Source: Devosia psychrophila
Lineage (GTDB): Bacteria > Pseudomonadota > Alphaproteobacteria > Rhizobiales > Devosiaceae
Reading direction: 5' to 3'
DNA length: 64,000 nucleotides
Assembly: GCF_000971275.1 (NCBI RefSeq)
Contig: NZ_LAPV01000166.1
Coordinates: 37,709 to 101,708 of the forward strand
Position numbers and translations under genes: made by a program. The notes below the pieces were generated by a model that searched no databases, was not told the DNA's origin, and was given only the letters and a program-made list of their open reading frames with translations. Positions 63,928 through 64,000 of the stretch are shown piece after piece (within the stretch, counting starts at the first letter, position 1; every line of letters begins with the position of its first letter).

Positions 63928-64000
63928 GTCGACACCCTCCCCCCTGAGGCACAGTGTGTGCATTGTGCGCAAACCTACCCCCACCCGACCCCTTCGGGGC
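63928..64000. repeat. Palindromic C-tract repeat, family II, copy 6 (cut by the window edge)
   Basis: Starts CAGTCGACACCCTCCCCCCTG as in copies 2-5 and continues with CCTACCCCCACCCGACCCCT, so it runs beyond the window. Confidence 0.6.

Overview
This is 64 kb of ordinary, dense, GC-rich core chromosome from an alphaproteobacterium, most likely Hyphomicrobiales (Rhizobiales) and possibly Devosia or a relative. The evidence is gene order: tsaB-rimI-fur/mur, miaB, phoH-ybeY-corC, lnt, metK, trmB; rimP-nusA-ylxR-infB; mutS-glnD-murJ-trpS-usp-nfuA; gshB-yraN-rsmI; hemW-rdgB-rph divergent from hrcA-grpE. The Mur-like Fur protein and the FYDLN acidic protein also fit this order. The genus is inference. 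There is no prophage, IS element, CRISPR array or secretion island. The nearest thing to accessory DNA is a xylose-utilisation block and one VapBC toxin-antitoxin pair.

Layout. 1-5 kb: 5' part of aroA (minus), FYDLN acidic protein, tRNA-Ala(GGC), an AlkZ/YcaQ-type DNA glycosylase, pncB and two small genes sharing a stop-codon palindrome. 5-12 kb: fur/mur, rimI and tsaB (minus); lnt, metK, a 53-aa membrane protein, trmB and an HxlR regulator (plus). 12-18 kb: rimP-nusA-ylxR-infB. 18-25 kb: an FeS-type (6-4) photolyase, an L,D-transpeptidase, pnp, rpsO and an HWE histidine kinase; rbfA and truB are absent from their usual place after infB. 26-31 kb: miaB, vapBC, phoH-ybeY-corC. 31-41 kb: mutS, glnD, murJ, trpS, usp, nfuA (all minus). 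41-49 kb: a DUF2189 membrane protein, GH43 xylosidase, xylA, xylB, a LacI regulator and aldose 1-epimerase. 49-54 kb: WYL regulator, cold-shock/DUF1294 protein, Nudix, comM, GH25 lysozyme, a 40-aa basic peptide, marC. 55-64 kb: gshB, yraN, rsmI, LpoA-like lipoprotein, hemW, rdgB, a hidden 45-aa ORF, rph, hrcA, grpE and a 72-aa protein.

How the genes work together. Much of the window is translation and RNA metabolism: ribosome maturation (RimP, YbeY, RsmI, RimI), tRNA modification (TsaB, MiaB, TrmB), transcription/translation factors (NusA, IF2, S15, PNPase, RNase PH) and TrpRS. Envelope genes are lnt, murJ, an L,D-transpeptidase, an LpoA-like protein and a GH25 enzyme. Metabolic and stress genes include metK, pncB, gshB, glnD, grpE and hrcA. 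The GH43-xylA-xylB-lacI-galM block would release xylose from oligosaccharides and feed it to xylulose-5-phosphate.

Most interesting non-coding signal: the palindrome TTCACGTGAA occurs exactly four times, plus one near copy, all between 42.8 and 63.9 kb. Each site lies within one to three bases of the bacterial parS centromere consensus. Other leads are several dispersed palindromic repeat families, a probable CTG start for ybeY, two short ORFs missed by ordinary ORF calling, a 26-bp operator-like palindrome before metK, and a 500-bp rpsO-pnp spacer with an odd Arg/Lys-rich ORF. I did not find a convincing new multi-gene system.
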